This document shows, piece after piece, positions 8,154 through 18,213 of a stretch of DNA of 64,000 nucleotides. The stretch spans positions 2,852,001 through 2,916,000 of the forward strand of contig NZ_CP029758.2 of the NCBI RefSeq assembly GCF_004006395.2, in the 5' to 3' direction. The stretch comes from Clostridium sp. AWRP (GTDB lineage Bacteria; Bacillota; Clostridia; Clostridiales; Clostridiaceae). The notes under the pieces were generated by a model, which made no database searches, was not told where the DNA came from, and worked only from the letters and a program-made list of their open reading frames with translations. The first letter of the stretch is position 1, and every line of letters starts with the position of its first letter. The translations under genes and the position numbers were made by a program.

Positions 8154-11100
8154 TTAACTTCTAAGTGCTGGTTTCTGCAAATATTCACCCATAGTTCTGT
8201 ATTCTATATTTTCTTCATTTTTCTCTGTCAAAATAGCATTAATGTAGGCATTTGCTGTATCCAAGCATGTAAATACTATTTTATCATGAGCTAAAGCTGT
8301 ACGCCTGAGTATAAAACCTTGCCTTGTAGTGTTATATCCTTGAGTGGCTGTATTTATAACTATATCTATTTTCTTATCTTTTATATATTCCACTGCAGTA
8401 TCTAAATCAAACTCACTGCATTTTACTCCATTTTCACTTAAGAACTTATAAGTTCCTCTGGATGCACTTATACTAAATCCAAGTTCTCCATATTTTTTGA
8501 TTACATTTAGTGAATCCTTTTTATCTATATCATTTACAGAAACATAAAGATTTCCTTCTTGCAGTATCTTAACTCCTGAAGCTTTAAATGCTTTATATAT
8601 AGCCTTGTCTTTATCAAAATCCACTCCTAAGACTTCTCCTGTAGATTTCATCTCAGGTCCAAGAGCTACTTCCACTCCAGATAACTTTTTATTGGAGAAT
8701 ATAGGCATTTTAACTGCGTAAATATTGCTGTACTTATACATATCCTGTTTATAGTGAAAATCTTTTATTTTTTTACCTAACATAACTCCTACAGCTATTT
8801 CTACCATTGGAATATTAGTAACTTTACTCAAAATAGGTACAGTTCTCGATGCTCTTGGATTTACTTCTATTACATACACCTTATCTCCGTCAAAAGCATA
8901 TTGAACATTTAAAAGTCCTTTAACATTCAACTTCTTGGCAATCTTTACTGTATAATCTTCTATTTTTTTAAGCACATTCTCTGGTAAATCTGATGCTGGA
9001 TATACCGCTATACTGTCCCCAGAATGTACCCCTGTTTTCTCTATATGCTCCATTATTCCAGGAATTATTAAATCTTTACCATCTGATATGGCATCTACTT
9101 CTATTTCTTTTCCCACTATATATTTATCTACAAGAACAGGATGTTCCTTAGATAAATTTACGGCATCTTTTAAATATTTACAGAGCTCTTCATAATTGTA
9201 GACAACCTTCATAGCCCTACCACCTATTACATAAGATGGTCTAACAATAACAGGATAACCTATTTCAGCTACTAAGTTATCTGCTTCTTCAAGGCTTGTT
9301 ACAGATCCACCTACAGGTGAATTTATGTCAAGTTCTTTAAGAAGTACTCTAAATTTTTCCCTGTCTTCTGCCAAATCTATAGATTCAAAGGATGTGCCAA
9401 GTAAATTTACTCCTCTGTCATTTAACTTTTTAGATAGATTAAGTGCAGTCTGTCCTCCAAATTGTACTATAACTCCATCCACTTTTTCCTCATTTATTAC
9501 ATTCATAACGTCATCTATATAAAGGGGCTCAAAATACAACTTATCTGAAATATCAAAATCAGTACTTACTGTCTCTGGATTATTATTTATTATAACAGCT
9601 TCATAACCTGCTTTTTTTATAGCCCACACACCATTAACACAGCAGTAATCGAACTCTATTCCCTGTCCTATTCTAATAGGTCCTGAACCTATTACAAGTA
9701 TTTTCTTATTATCTGAAACAACATTGTCACTTTCTAAATCATAACAAGAATAATAGTAAGAGGTTTTTGCTTCAAACTCCCCGCTGCAGGTATCTACCAT
9801 TTTATAAACAGATTTTATGCCATTTACTTCTCTAAGTTTCTTTAAATCTTCTAATTTCATACCTATTAATTTGCAAATATATTCATCTGTAAATCCCATG
9901 ATTTCAGCTTTTTGAATAGTTTCAACATTTGGCACATTGCTTGTCAATTCATTTTCCATATTCACTATATTTTCTATTCCACCTAAGAACCATTCATCTA
10001 TTTTGGTTAATTCATGAAGCTCATCTATAGTCATTCCTTTTCTAAGAGCTTCTGCTAAAGCAAAAAGTCTTTCATCATCCTGGTTATTTATCTTTGCTAT
10101 TATTTCATCTTTGCTCATATTTTCAAATTTATCTAATTTCAGTCCTATTATTTTTCCTTCTAAACTTATAACTGCTTTTAAAAGAGCACTTTCAAAACTC
10201 CTATCTATAGCCATAACTTCTCCTGTAGCTTTCATCTGAGTTTTTAAAGTCCTGTTTGCAGTTTTAAATTTATCAAAAGGCCACTTAGGCATTTTAACTA
10301 CACAATAATCTAGAGCCGGTTCAAACAGTGCACTGGAATTTCCTGTAACATAATTTTTAAGTTCATCTAAAGTATATCCAAGGGCAATTTTAGCTGCAAT
10401 TTTAGCTATAGGATATCCTGCTGCTTTTGAGGCCAGTGCACTAGATCTGCTTACTCTAGGGTTTACTTCTATAACCATGTACCTATTACTATTAGGATCT
10501 AATGCAAATTGAATATTACATCCACCTTCTATTTTTAAGGTCCTTATTATCTTTATAGCAGATCTTCTAAGCATCTGGTACTCTCTATCATTAAGTGTCT
10601 GAGATGGAGCTACCACTATGCTGTCTCCTGTGTGTATTCCCACAGGGTCCAAATTTTCCATATTACAAACTACCATGCAGTTGTCCTTTTTATCTCTCAT
10701 TATTTCATATTCTAATTCTTTCCACCCAGCTAAACTTTGCTCAAGAAGTATTTGATTTATAGGACTCTCTTCCAATCCATTTTCACATATTTCCATATAT
10801 TCCTCATAAGTACTTGCAATACCGCCTCCGGTTCCTCCTAAGGTATATGCAGGTCTTATTATAATTGGAAGGCTGACTTTATCTAAAAACTTTTTGCATT
10901 CTTCTAGATTTGTAGCAATTTCACTTATAGCTATAGGTTCATCTATCTCGTTCATTAGATTTTTAAAGCTTTCCCTATCTTCCGCATTCTTTATGGATTC
11001 AGTTTTTATTCCAAGAAGTTCTACATTGTATTTTTTAAATACCCCAATTTCATTAAGCTCCATGGCCAAATTCAAGGCAGTCTGTCCACCAAATCCAGCT

Positions 11101-11360
11101 AAAACCCCATCTGGTTTTTCTCTTCCTATTATTGCCTCTAGTGATTCAACAGTTAAAGGTTCTATATAGGTCTTGTCTGCAATATTTTTATCAGTCATTA
11201 TAGTAGCAGGATTACTATTTACCAGAACAGTTTGTATTCCCTCTTTTTTTATAGCCTCGCAGGCCTGTGTTCCCGAGTAATCAAATTCCGCAGCCTGACC
11301 TATTATTATAGGACCCGATCCTATTATCAAAACCTTTTTCAAGTTTTCTCTTAACGGCAT
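8154..11360 (-). CDS. carB: Carbamoyl-phosphate synthase large subunit
   Basis: The 1068-residue protein shows the duplicated ATP-grasp structure: VLIIGSGPIIIGQAAEFDYS near the N-terminus and again ILVIGSGPIRIGQGIEFDYC near residue 550, each followed by PAYTLGGTGGG or PSYVIGGRAM. A C-terminal MGS-like allosteric domain ends the protein. It makes carbamoyl phosphate from bicarbonate, ATP and ammonia channelled from CarA. I start at ATG 11360 (MPLRENLKKV), preceded by AAGGAG 10 bases upstream, which gives the family's usual length. It is last in argF-carA-carB, 95 bases after carA. Confidence 0.97.
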   Translation of the reverse strand: MPLRENLKKVLIIGSGPIIIGQAAEFDYSGTQACEAIKKEGIQTVLVNSNPATIMTDKNIADKTYIEPLTVESLEAIIGREKPDGVLAGFGGQTALNLAMELNEIGVFKKYNVELLGIKTESIKNAEDRESFKNLMNEIDEPIAISEIATNLEECKKFLDKVSLPIIIRPAYTLGGTGGGIASTYEEYMEICENGLEESPINQILLEQSLAGWKELEYEIMRDKKDNCMVVCNMENLDPVGIHTGDSIVVAPSQTLNDREYQMLRRSAIKIIRTLKIEGGCNIQFALDPNSNRYMVIEVNPRVSRSSALASKAAGYPIAKIAAKIALGYTLDELKNYVTGNSSALFEPALDYCVVKMPKWPFDKFKTANRTLKTQMKATGEVMAIDRSFESALLKAVISLEGKIIGLKLDKFENMSKDEIIAKINNQDDERLFALAEALRKGMTIDELHELTKIDEWFLGGIENIVNMENELTSNVPNVETIQKAEIMGFTDEYICKLIGMKLEDLKKLREVNGIKSVYKMVDTCSGEFEAKTSYYYSCYDLESDNVVSDNKKILVIGSGPIRIGQGIEFDYCCVNGVWAIKKAGYEAVIINNNPETVSTDFDISDKLYFEPLYIDDVMNVINEEKVDGVIVQFGGQTALNLSKKLNDRGVNLLGTSFESIDLAEDREKFRVLLKELDINSPVGGSVTSLEEADNLVAEIGYPVIVRPSYVIGGRAMKVVYNYEELCKYLKDAVNLSKEHPVLVDKYIVGKEIEVDAISDGKDLIIPGIMEHIEKTGVHSGDSIAVYPASDLPENVLKKIEDYTVKIAKKLNVKGLLNVQYAFDGDKVYVIEVNPRASRTVPILSKVTNIPMVEIAVGVMLGKKIKDFHYKQDMYKYSNIYAVKMPIFSNKKLSGVEVALGPEMKSTGEVLGVDFDKDKAIYKAFKASGVKILQEGNLYVSVNDIDKKDSLNVIKKYGELGFSISASRGTYKFLSENGVKCSEFDLDTAVEYIKDKKIDIVINTATQGYNTTRQGFILRRTALAHDKIVFTCLDTANAYINAILTEKNEENIEYRTMGEYLQKPALRS

Positions 11361-11455
11361 TATATCACTTCTCCTTGTTAGGCATTTGAAAGAAAATAGC
11401 AAGTCAAAATAGGCTAGCATACTGACTAGTTATTATTTCTTTAAAAATGCCTTAT

Positions 11456-12520
11456 TTATACTAAAGTCATTAATCTCAAAAATTTATCAAATAAATAGCC
11501 CGTATCAGTAGGTCCTGGAGAGCCTTCAGGGTGAAATTGTGCTGAAAATATAGGTAACGTTTTATGTTTAATTCCCTCTACCGTATGGTCATTTAAATTA
11601 AAATGAGTTACTTCAATACTGTCTTTATTTAAACTTTCTCTTTTAACTGCATAGCCATGATTTTGAGATGTTATAAAAGCTTTATCTATATCTTTATCAT
11701 ATACACCATGATTTCCACCTCTATGACCAAACTTCATCTTATAGGTATCTCCTCCAAGTGCAAGTGATAATAATTGGTGTCCAAGACATATTCCGAATAT
11801 AGGTAAATTACCTATTAACTTTTTTATAGTACCCATTATCTCTCCTAAATTCTTAGGATCTCCAGGGCCATTACTTAGAAGTATACCTTTAGGATTTATA
11901 CTCATTATACTTTCATAAGAAGTATTGTAAGGAAATATTGTTATATCACAGTCTCTATCCTTCAAATTTTCAATAATGTTCTTTTTGCTTCCAAAATCTA
12001 AAAGTGCAACTTTAGGTCCATTTCCTGAAATATGCTTTATGGAGTTTGTACTTACCTGAGATACTAAATTTTTATTTTCATAACAATTTAGCATTCTTTT
12101 TATTTCACTTATAGATTCATTTTCACTGCATATTACACATTTCATAGTTCCACTTGATCTTATCTTTTTGGTTATACTCCGTGTATCTATACCACTTATA
12201 CCTACAACTTTATTTTCCTTTAAAAAATTTTCAAAACTATTTTCACTCAAATAGTGTGATGTATTATTATACATATTTTTTATTACCATACCTTTAGCCT
12301 GTATCTCACCAGATTGACTAAAGTTATAGTTAATCCCGTAATTACCAATATAAGGGTAACACATTGTTATTATCTGTCCCCTATAGGATGGATCCGTAAG
12401 TATTTCTTGATATCCTGTCATAGAGGTATTAAAAACCAACTCTCCTGCCGTTATTGCTTTGTATCCTATGGCTTTTCCCATAAATACAGTTCCATCTTCT
12501 AAATACAATATGGAATTCAT
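11456..12520 (-). CDS. carA: Carbamoyl-phosphate synthase small (glutaminase) subunit
   Basis: The 354-residue protein has the N-terminal CarA domain (YLEDGTVFMGKAIGY, FNTSMTGYQEILTDPSYRGQ) and a class I glutamine amidotransferase domain. That domain carries the nucleophile Cys in GICLGHQLLSLALGG and the His/Glu pair in FSAQFHPEGSPGP. It hydrolyses glutamine and feeds ammonia to CarB. It lies 14 bases after argF, in one operon, so this copy probably serves arginine (citrulline) synthesis. Confidence 0.96.
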   Translation of the reverse strand: MNSILYLEDGTVFMGKAIGYKAITAGELVFNTSMTGYQEILTDPSYRGQIITMCYPYIGNYGINYNFSQSGEIQAKGMVIKNMYNNTSHYLSENSFENFLKENKVVGISGIDTRSITKKIRSSGTMKCVICSENESISEIKRMLNCYENKNLVSQVSTNSIKHISGNGPKVALLDFGSKKNIIENLKDRDCDITIFPYNTSYESIMSINPKGILLSNGPGDPKNLGEIMGTIKKLIGNLPIFGICLGHQLLSLALGGDTYKMKFGHRGGNHGVYDKDIDKAFITSQNHGYAVKRESLNKDSIEVTHFNLNDHTVEGIKHKTLPIFSAQFHPEGSPGPTDTGYLFDKFLRLMTLV

Positions 12521-12534
12521 TTTATTCCTTCTTT

Positions 12535-13536
12535 CTAAATATTACTTAAAGTTGCCACCATAACAGCCTTTATAGTATGAAGCCTGTTTTCAGCTTCATC
12601 AAACACTATAGAATTAGGTCCCTCAAATACTTCTTCAGTTACCTCTAGTGCTTCATATCCAAACTTTTTATATATTTCTTCCCCTACTTTAGTTTCCGTA
12701 TTATGAAAAGCTGGGAGACAATGCATAAACTTAACATTTTTATTTTTACAAGCCTCTATAAGCTTGCTATTTATTTGATATGGCATTAAAGTTTCTATTC
12801 TCTTTTTCCAAAGTTCTTTTTCCTCTCCCATGGAAAGCCATACATCAGTATAAAGGACATCTGCCCCTTCTACAGCTTTATACAAATCCTCAGTAATTGT
12901 AATAGTGCCTCCACTTTCCCCGGCTACCTTTTTACACTCTTTAACTAGATCATCTTCCGTGAAAAGCTCTTTAGGCGCTGCTATTTTAAAGTTCATTCCA
13001 ACTTTTGAAGCACCTATCATAAGGGCATTTGCCATATTATTTCTTCCATCTCCAATGTAAACAAAATTTACATCTTTTAATGGTTTATCTATGTGTTCTT
13101 CTATAGTCAGAAAGTCCGCTAACACCTGAGTTGGATGATCTTCATCTGAAAGTCCATTCCATACAGGTGCTTTTGAATATTCTGCCAGTACCTCCATATC
13201 TCTTTGAGAAAATCCCCTATATTCTATACCATGAAACATCCTTCCCATTACTCTAGCCGTATCTTTCACAGATTCTTTTTTACCCATATGACTTCCCTGG
13301 GCACCTATATAAACTACATTTGCACCCTCATCGTAAGCACTGACCTCAAAGGAACATCTTGTTCTCAGGGAATCTTTTTCAAATATAAGGGCAATATTTT
13401 TCCCTTGCAATCTCTTTTTTTCCGTTCCACTATATTTTTCTTTCTTTAACTTCTTTGCAAGATCAATAAAATACTTTATCTCTTCCTTTGTAAAATCTTT
13501 TAATGTTAAAAAACTTTTACCCTTTAAATCTATCAT
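12535..13536 (-). CDS. argF: Ornithine carbamoyltransferase
   Basis: The 333-residue enzyme carries the carbamoyl phosphate motif as SLRTRCSFEV (commonly STRTR in the family), HPTQ in DHPTQVLADF, and HCLPAFHN near the C-terminus with the active-site Cys. It makes citrulline from ornithine and carbamoyl phosphate. It is first in the operon with carA and carB, so the operon makes its own carbamoyl phosphate. AAGGGGGA precedes the ATG. An arcB (catabolic) role is less likely because no arcA or arcC is present. Confidence 0.94.
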   Translation of the reverse strand: MIDLKGKSFLTLKDFTKEEIKYFIDLAKKLKKEKYSGTEKKRLQGKNIALIFEKDSLRTRCSFEVSAYDEGANVVYIGAQGSHMGKKESVKDTARVMGRMFHGIEYRGFSQRDMEVLAEYSKAPVWNGLSDEDHPTQVLADFLTIEEHIDKPLKDVNFVYIGDGRNNMANALMIGASKVGMNFKIAAPKELFTEDDLVKECKKVAGESGGTITITEDLYKAVEGADVLYTDVWLSMGEEKELWKKRIETLMPYQINSKLIEACKNKNVKFMHCLPAFHNTETKVGEEIYKKFGYEALEVTEEVFEGPNSIVFDEAENRLHTIKAVMVATLSNI

Positions 13537-13645
13537 TTTTCTTCCCCCTTAAAAGCATTTTTTATAAATATAGGAAACAAATATTTCCTTAAACTTTACT
13601 TTAGACATTAGAAATATCTTCATACTAATTTATTGATATTTTATA

Positions 13646-13674
13646 ATTATACATTTATATTAATAATAATTCAA
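13646..13674 (-). promoter_or_regulatory. Promoter of argF-carA-carB
   Basis: On the minus strand TTGAAT (13674-13669) and TATAAT (13651-13646) are separated by 17 bases. The spacer is entirely A/T-rich and could hold ARG-box half sites, but I cannot define one with certainty. Confidence 0.6.
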
Positions 13675-13737
13675 TATAAATTTAAAAATTTTTTGTTTTG
13701 TATTGATTTGAAATACCTTAAAATACAAAGTTAAAAA

Positions 13738-13768
13738 AATCTTCAATAGAAAATAACTATTGAAGATT
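13738..13768. terminator. Bidirectional hairpin terminator
   Basis: AATCTTCAATAG (13738-13749) pairs perfectly with CTATTGAAGATT (13757-13768), with T-tracts on both sides. It would end the minus-strand gene at 13829-14731, upstream of the argF promoter. Confidence 0.8.
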
Positions 13769-13828
13769 TTTTAAATCTAAAGTAATTTATACATTTTGTA
13801 TGCATACAATCTTTTTATTTTTAATGCA

Positions 13829-14731
13829 CTAATGAAGTTCTACTACCTTATTTACCAAAGTTCCTATTTTTTCAATACTACATTCAACTATATCACCTTG
13901 TTTTAACACTTTAATTGGTGTAAATCCCATTCCAACCCCACTTGGTGTGCCTGTTGATATAATATCACCAGTTTTTAATGTAATACCTTTAGACAAATCA
14001 CTTATTATATAAGGTATATCAAAAATTAAATTCTTTGTATTAGATTTTTGCCTTACCTCTCCATTTATAGTGCAACTTATATCCAAATTAACGGGAAATG
14101 GTACTTCAGTTTTATGAACTATGTAAGGTCCCATAGGACAGAATGTATCCAAACTTTTTCCCTTAAACCACTGTATATGTTTTCCTTGAAGATCTCTTGC
14201 AGATACATCATTTATTATAGTATACCCAAAAATATACTCTTCAGCATCCTCTTTTTTTATATTTTTACCATCTTTGCCTATTATAACTGCAAGTTCAACC
14301 TCATAATCTACTTGATTTGTAACTTCTCTAGAAAATTCAATATTGTCGGTCGTTCCCACAGCTGGTGATGCTGCCTTTGTAAAATAAATTGGTACCTCTG
14401 GAATACCATTTCCAGCTATTCTAGTAATTTTTATTTCCCTAGCATGTTCTGCATAATTTTTTCCAAGACAAAAAACATTTCTCCTTGGATATGGTATAGG
14501 AGCTTCAATTTTAATATTATCTATTGATATAGTTTCTATACCTTTCTTATCTATGCACTCTTTAATTATATTCAATTTACAATCGTCCAGATAATCTATA
14601 AGTTCCAGCATAGTTTTAGGTGGATTTTTTTCTCCTATATTTTTAAATACATTATCAAAATCTATGACAGAGTTGTTCTTTAAAATTCCTATGGATTCTT
14701 TTTCTTTATACAGATATGTTAAAAACTTCAT
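13829..14731 (-). CDS. Fumarylacetoacetate-hydrolase-family protein
   Basis: The 300-residue protein has the FAH fold: an N-terminal domain, then FCLGKNYAEHAREI, VDYEVELAVIIGKDGKNI (metal ligands) and GDIISTGTPSGVGMGFTP near the C-terminus. Members hydrolyse or decarboxylate acylpyruvate-like diketo acids, and many act as oxaloacetate decarboxylase or tautomerase. The start at ATG 14731 is preferred over GTG 14746 because the GGGAGAT site lies between them. It is alone between the arg operon and the methyltransferase; its substrate is unknown. Confidence 0.88.
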   Translation of the reverse strand: MKFLTYLYKEKESIGILKNNSVIDFDNVFKNIGEKNPPKTMLELIDYLDDCKLNIIKECIDKKGIETISIDNIKIEAPIPYPRRNVFCLGKNYAEHAREIKITRIAGNGIPEVPIYFTKAASPAVGTTDNIEFSREVTNQVDYEVELAVIIGKDGKNIKKEDAEEYIFGYTIINDVSARDLQGKHIQWFKGKSLDTFCPMGPYIVHKTEVPFPVNLDISCTINGEVRQKSNTKNLIFDIPYIISDLSKGITLKTGDIISTGTPSGVGMGFTPIKVLKQGDIVECSIEKIGTLVNKVVELH

Positions 14732-14777
14732 ATTAACATCTCCCACTCATATTAAATCAATCTTAGTTGAACTTATA

Positions 14778-15401
14778 TTATGCCCTTCCGCTGCAGCACA
14801 TCCAGTTATTTTCCTCACATACACATATAGATACATCTTCATAACCTGCATCTACAAAAAGCTGCTTTAACTGTTCCGGGGTGTGCATAGTCATTTTATC
14901 CATATATTCGTCATTTCTATCTTTAAATTTATCACTTATGTACATGGCATTTATTACTGTAAAAGTTCCATTTGATTTTAAAACTCTTTTAACTTCTTTA
15001 AAGCTTTTTAATAAATCAGGCCAAAAATATATTGTTTCAACTGCAGTTACTACATTAAATTTATCATCTTCAAAAGGGAGTTTTTCTACATTTGCATTAT
15101 ATATCTCCACTTTTTTTTCATCTATAAACTCTTTATTAAATTCTTTGGACCAGTTAACACAATCAATAGAATAATCTACCCCTATGACCTTTCCCTTTTT
15201 GGCTATATTAGCTAATCTGTTTATAGTTCTTCCACCTCCACAGCCAATATCCAAAATAGTATCATCTTCCTTAATAGAAATTTTATCTAGCCCCCAGGTA
15301 GTAACTTCAAAGTGGTCTTCATTCATAGAATTAGCTATAAATTTTCCTACTTCCCCTGCAGGTTTTCTACACTGATTTAATCTTCTAGAAAGTTCACTCA
15401 T
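14778..15401 (-). CDS. Class I SAM-dependent methyltransferase
   Basis: The 207 residues include the SAM-binding DTILDIGCGGGRTINRLA and the acidic loop VIGVDYS, then a Methyltransf_11 pattern (NVEKLPFEDDKFNVVTAVE). The substrate is unknown. The ATG at 15401 has no good ribosome binding site. A strong AAGGAGG lies 39 bases further upstream with its own ATG at 15440, in the same frame but followed by TAA after seven codons. This could be a nonsense mutation near an original start, or a short upstream peptide. Confidence 0.85.
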   Translation of the reverse strand: MSELSRRLNQCRKPAGEVGKFIANSMNEDHFEVTTWGLDKISIKEDDTILDIGCGGGRTINRLANIAKKGKVIGVDYSIDCVNWSKEFNKEFIDEKKVEIYNANVEKLPFEDDKFNVVTAVETIYFWPDLLKSFKEVKRVLKSNGTFTVINAMYISDKFKDRNDEYMDKMTMHTPEQLKQLFVDAGYEDVSICVCEENNWMCCSGRA

Positions 15402-15416
15402 AATATACTTGCTGCT

Positions 15417-15440
15417 TTAAATTTTATTTTCAAACAGCAT
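15417..15440 (-). other. Seven-codon upstream frame in phase with the methyltransferase
   Basis: AAGGAGGCGAA directly precedes ATG 15440, which reads MLFENKI and then TAA. Five further codons in the same frame lead to the methyltransferase ATG at 15401. The ribosome binding site overlaps the end of recQ. Confidence 0.45.
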
Positions 15441-15449
15441 TTCGCCTCC

Positions 15450-17627
15450 TTATGCATTTTTATCTATTAAAATATAGTCTTTTAATATAACCGCCTTTAT
15501 CTTATCATAACTTATATCTTCAGAAAGTTTCTCTTTTATAGGTTTCAATTTTGATATTCCTACCCGTTTCGTAACTTTTAAAATTTGATTTTCTTCTTCA
15601 TCTGTAAATATTCCACCAAAATTTATATTTAAATTTAAAGCACCCTTTTCTTCTGCATACTTTGTTATATGTGAAAGTACCGTAGATACAGTAATTTGCC
15701 TGTCTTTTGCTATTTGTTCAAGGTCTTTGTGCTCTTTAATCATCTCTGCCGTTATTTCATAAGTTTTTAGCTTTAAATTTTTGTCGTTTTTCCCATTTTT
15801 ATCGTTTTTTAACTCATTTTTAAAAATCCACTGTGGTTTAATTTTACTCTCATCCAAATAGTTTTTTATAGCTTCTAAAAATCTTTCACCATATTTCTCT
15901 AATTTCAATTGACCTACACCAGATACATCCATCATCTGCTCAAAATTTACAGGACACCTACTGCTAAGTTCCTTTAGCGTAGTATCCGGGAATATCAAAT
16001 AAGGAGGTATGGATTCCTCGCCTGCTATTTCCCTCCTTAAAACTCTCAAAATTTCAAACAAATCATTATTTAAAGTAATCTTTTTAGCTTTAACTATTTC
16101 CTTTAAGGTTACTTTTTCTTCTCCTTTTAGAACCTTTATGGATCTAGAATTCAATACCACAGTAGGATATTCTCCCTCTTTTAATGAAATGTACCCATGA
16201 GCTATAAGTGTATTTATGAAATTTGAAAGTTCTTCCTTTGAATAATTTTTCATTATGCCGTGAGTAGACAACTTATCAAATCCATACTGAATCACTTTTC
16301 TCTGTGAAGAACCTCTGAGTACATCTACTATCATATTTACTCCAAATTCTCTTTTCATTCTATATATACAAGAAAGTACTTTTTGGCAATCTATAGTTTT
16401 ATCTACATATTCTCCTTCACTTACACAATTACTGCAGTTTCCACATTCTTCATAGTCCACCTGTTCTCCAAAATAATTTAATATATATTTTCGTAAACAT
16501 CCATTGTAATGTACAAAATCTATCATTTGTTGAAGTTTTTTATATTCATTTAATCTTCTTTCAGGAGATTGAATACTTGTTTCAATAAGATATTTTTGAG
16601 TAATAACATCTTGAGGAGCAAACATTAAAATGCAGTCGCTCTTCTCTCCATCACGACCTGCCCTACCTATTTCTTGATAATAGCTTTCTATGTTCTTAGG
16701 CATATTGTAATGAATAACATATCTTACATTTGACTTATCAATACCCATTCCAAAGGCATTTGTCGCAACTATTACATTTACCCTGTCATATACGAAATCC
16801 TCTTGATTATTTTTTCTCTCTTTATCAGAAAGACCAGCATGATATCTAGTAACAGCTATATTATTTTCCTTAAGTTTTTCATATATGCTATCCACTTCTT
16901 TTCTAGTAGCTGCATATACTATTCCAGATTGTTCTTCATTAGTTTTTATGTATTTTAGCATATACCCTAGCCTATTTCCAATTTTCAAACATCCAATTTT
17001 CAAATTTTCTCTATCAAAACCAGATATGAAAACCTCAGGTTTATTCAGCTTTATTTGCTTTACAATATCTTCTCTAACCTCTCTAGTAGCTGTAGCTGTA
17101 AAAGCTGTAACTACAGGTCTCTTAGAAAGGTTTTCTATAAATCTCCATATATATGTATAGCTAGTTCTAAAATCATGTCCCCACTGAGAAACACAGTGTG
17201 CTTCATCTACTGCTACTTGAGACACATCTATTCTTTTTATAATCTGGCAGAATTCAGAAGACTCCAATCTTTCTGGAGCCACATATAAAATTTTTATATT
17301 TCCTGCAGTTAAGCTTTCACATATATACAAAATATCCTGGTGTGAAATAGAACTATTTATATAAGCCGCTCCTATTCCTAAATCCTTTATGTTATCTACT
17401 TGATCTTTCATAAGTGAAATAAGTGGAGATATTACAACTGTTACCCCATCAAATAGCACTGCGGGTATCTGATAACATATGGATTTACCTCCTCCAGTGG
17501 GCATTACAGCTAGAGTATCCTTCCCCTTTAGTATACTTTCAATTACTTTTCCTTGATCCTTTCTAAAGTCACTATACCCATAATATTTATGTAGAATTTC
17601 CAAAGCACTACTAAGCAATGATTTCAC
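15450..17627 (-). CDS. recQ: ATP-dependent DNA helicase RecQ
   Basis: The 725-residue helicase contains motif I MPTGGGKSICYQIPA, DEAH in VDEAHCVSQWGHDFR, and motif VI QEIGRAGRDG. A zinc-binding RQC region carries cysteines in CLRKY and CGNCSNC, and an HRDC-like domain sits near residues 510-590. It unwinds recombination intermediates and stalled forks. GTG 17627 is the longest start, but GGGGTG sits 6 bases before TTG 17618, so the real start may be three codons later. It ends 10 bases before the upstream ATG of the methyltransferase, so the two are probably co-transcribed. Confidence 0.95.
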   Translation of the reverse strand: MKSLLSSALEILHKYYGYSDFRKDQGKVIESILKGKDTLAVMPTGGGKSICYQIPAVLFDGVTVVISPLISLMKDQVDNIKDLGIGAAYINSSISHQDILYICESLTAGNIKILYVAPERLESSEFCQIIKRIDVSQVAVDEAHCVSQWGHDFRTSYTYIWRFIENLSKRPVVTAFTATATREVREDIVKQIKLNKPEVFISGFDRENLKIGCLKIGNRLGYMLKYIKTNEEQSGIVYAATRKEVDSIYEKLKENNIAVTRYHAGLSDKERKNNQEDFVYDRVNVIVATNAFGMGIDKSNVRYVIHYNMPKNIESYYQEIGRAGRDGEKSDCILMFAPQDVITQKYLIETSIQSPERRLNEYKKLQQMIDFVHYNGCLRKYILNYFGEQVDYEECGNCSNCVSEGEYVDKTIDCQKVLSCIYRMKREFGVNMIVDVLRGSSQRKVIQYGFDKLSTHGIMKNYSKEELSNFINTLIAHGYISLKEGEYPTVVLNSRSIKVLKGEEKVTLKEIVKAKKITLNNDLFEILRVLRREIAGEESIPPYLIFPDTTLKELSSRCPVNFEQMMDVSGVGQLKLEKYGERFLEAIKNYLDESKIKPQWIFKNELKNDKNGKNDKNLKLKTYEITAEMIKEHKDLEQIAKDRQITVSTVLSHITKYAEEKGALNLNINFGGIFTDEEENQILKVTKRVGISKLKPIKEKLSEDISYDKIKAVILKDYILIDKNA

Positions 17628-17668
17628 CCCTGTAACATAATCTATATTTTCATTATAGCATAGAGATA

Positions 17669-18133
17669 TTATAATATTCTGATTTGCACTTTTAAAAAAT
17701 AAGCATCCTTTCTTACTACAACTGCACTATACTTGTAATTAGTAACTATATGTTCTATAGAATCATAGTACTTTTCATCTATAGAGTATACAACCTGTTG
17801 ATTTTTATCTATCAGACTGTATACTCCCTGTTTCCTTTTTATATACAAATTATCCCATTCTTCAATTTCTACTGCACTTCTTGGAATATCAAATAGTATA
17901 CCCCTTGATTTCAATATTTGCAAAAGATAGGCGTAAACTTCATCATAAGATTTTTCCTTTGAAATAAGTTCCTTCTTAATAGCTGAAAGTTTATCTAATT
18001 TTTCTTCTTCCTTCCTTAATTGAATTTCTAACTTTTCTTTTTTTGTTTCTAAATTTCCGGCTCTATTTTGTTTATTTTCAGTATAGTTTTTTATAAATTT
18101 ATGCAGCATATTCTCATTTTCATTCACATACAT
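17669..18133 (-). CDS. Hypothetical coiled-coil protein
   Basis: I do not recognise a family. The 154 residues contain a long charged helical segment (about residues 20-70, rich in Lys, Glu and Leu, likely coiled coil) and a C-terminal part with predicted strands ending KDAYFLKVQIRIL. There is no signal or membrane helix. AGAGGA touches ATG 18133; GTG 18127 would have better spacing. The upstream open frame to 18211 has no ribosome binding site. It lies just upstream of recQ in the same direction with a 41-base gap. Confidence 0.6.
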   Translation of the reverse strand: MYVNENENMLHKFIKNYTENKQNRAGNLETKKEKLEIQLRKEEEKLDKLSAIKKELISKEKSYDEVYAYLLQILKSRGILFDIPRSAVEIEEWDNLYIKRKQGVYSLIDKNQQVVYSIDEKYYDSIEHIVTNYKYSAVVVRKDAYFLKVQIRIL

Positions 18134-18213
18134 TCCTCTTTTCCAATTTGCTAATATCTCAACTCTCACACATATGAAATTAGCGACTAATATAAGAATA
18201 TTGCGAAGCAATT

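Noticed and set aside
13652..13700. ArgR boxes upstream of argF
   Set aside because: The region is plausible biologically but so A/T-rich that no pair of boxes stands out from background.
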